Assembly: GCA_964196055.1 (NCBI GenBank)
Contig: CAXMSF010000205.1
Span: forward strand, 1 to 6,078
Source of the DNA: JAFDEI01 sp964196055
GTDB lineage: Bacteria; Myxococcota_A; UBA9160; SMWR01
Direction of reading: 5' to 3'
Length of the DNA: 6,078 nucleotides
Position numbers and translations under genes: made by a program. Under the pieces are notes generated by a model. The model was not told the DNA's origin and did no database searches. It was given only the letters and a program-made list of their open reading frames with translations. This document shows, in pieces, positions 5,597-6,078 of this stretch (position 1 is the stretch's first letter; every line of letters starts with the position of its first letter).

Positions 5597-6061
5597 ATCG
5601 ACCCCAAGCTCGTGTATTGGACCTGGGCGTTCTGCAACACTGCGCTGGCCGTCGCCTGTTGCATCGCCGGCGTGGTTCGGATCCGCGGCCGCCGTGCGCG
5701 CGGACACCGCCGGATGATGCAGATCGCGGCTTCGCTCGTCGGATTGTTTCTGGTCTCGTACGCGGTGAAGCTTCCGCTGCTCGGCCGTGAAGACCGAAGT
5801 CTGTGGAGTACTTCGGAGCTGTGGACGCTGTACGCGCACGAGCTGTGCATCGTCGCGATGCTCGCCGCGGGAGGACTGGCGGCGCTGCGTGCGCGCCGCT
5901 TCGGCGAGGTTCGCGACGGGCCGAAGCCCGCCCCGGCAGCGGACGAACGCGACCGCCGCATTCATCGGATCGCGGGACGTATCGCGGTCATTGCGAGCTT
6001 CTTCGCCCTGTTCACCGCGGCCATCGTCCTGTCGGGAATGTACTCACGCGCCGAGTTCTGA
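5597..6061 (+). CDS. DUF420-type four-helix membrane protein (YozB/CtaM-like)
   Basis: From ATC 5597 the protein has 154 residues; from GTG 5612, the conventional choice, 149. Four hydrophobic helices lie at about 8-28, 41-57, 76-98 and 127-147. Three histidines stand at helix edges: H37 in GHRRMM, H81 in YAHELC and H124 in RIHRIAG. This pattern of four helices with HRRMM, a central His and a C-terminal HR motif matches DUF420. A Gram-positive relative in that family, CtaM/YozB, is needed for aa3-type cytochrome oxidase; whether this protein shares that role is inference. A polar loop rich in Pro, Ala and charged residues (103-121) separates helices 3 and 4. The gene begins 32 bases after pyrE and is probably the third gene of that operon. 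The frame is open far upstream through pyrE, but that part is only a shadow. It ends at TGA, 17 bases before the window edge. Confidence 0.72.
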   Translation: MDPKLVYWTWAFCNTALAVACCIAGVVRIRGRRARGHRRMMQIAASLVGLFLVSYAVKLPLLGREDRSLWSTSELWTLYAHELCIVAMLAAGGLAALRARRFGEVRDGPKPAPAADERDRRIHRIAGRIAVIASFFALFTAAIVLSGMYSRAEF

Positions 6062-6078
6062 GCTCGGTCTGATCTAGG

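Overview
The window is a gene-dense, GC-rich bacterial chromosomal segment with short spacers and frequent GTG starts. The best guess is a deltaproteobacterium-like lineage (Myxococcota, Desulfobacterota or Binatota type). That is inferred only from composition, codon use and the look of the proteins; no rRNA or other phylogenetic marker is present. No mobile element, CRISPR array, tRNA or rRNA was seen.

Layout, left to right: (1) the 3' part of an EVE-domain gene (+), cut by the window edge. (2) A 222-base non-coding stretch holding two perfect inverted repeats. (3) A membrane-anchored SGNH-hydrolase-like gene (+), with no close Shine-Dalgarno and a -10-like hexamer placed as in leaderless genes. 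(4) A minus-strand set, read right to left: a 42-codon, extremely basic small protein, tgt (tRNA-guanine transglycosylase) and rnhA (RNase HI). It converges on the SGNH gene with a 16-base gap. (5) A divergent plus-strand set: an acyl-CoA dehydrogenase, pyrE (orotate phosphoribosyltransferase) and a four-helix DUF420-type membrane protein, with gaps of 9 and 32 bases.

The two operons diverge from a 113-base region at 3700-3812. The minus-strand operon looks RNA-centred: tRNA wobble modification, RNA:DNA hybrid removal and a nucleic-acid-binding-like micro-protein. The plus-strand operon mixes acyl-CoA oxidation, pyrimidine nucleotide synthesis and a membrane protein of a family linked to respiratory oxidase assembly.

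The points most worth a second look are the uncatalogued basic micro-gene at 3571-3699, and two genes whose family-consistent N-termini lack an ATG/GTG/TTG codon. tgt appears to start at CTG or at an ATA that overlaps the micro-gene's stop codon. The DUF420 gene has a perfect Shine-Dalgarno followed by ATC. No convincing new multi-gene system was found; most genes are recognisable housekeeping families.
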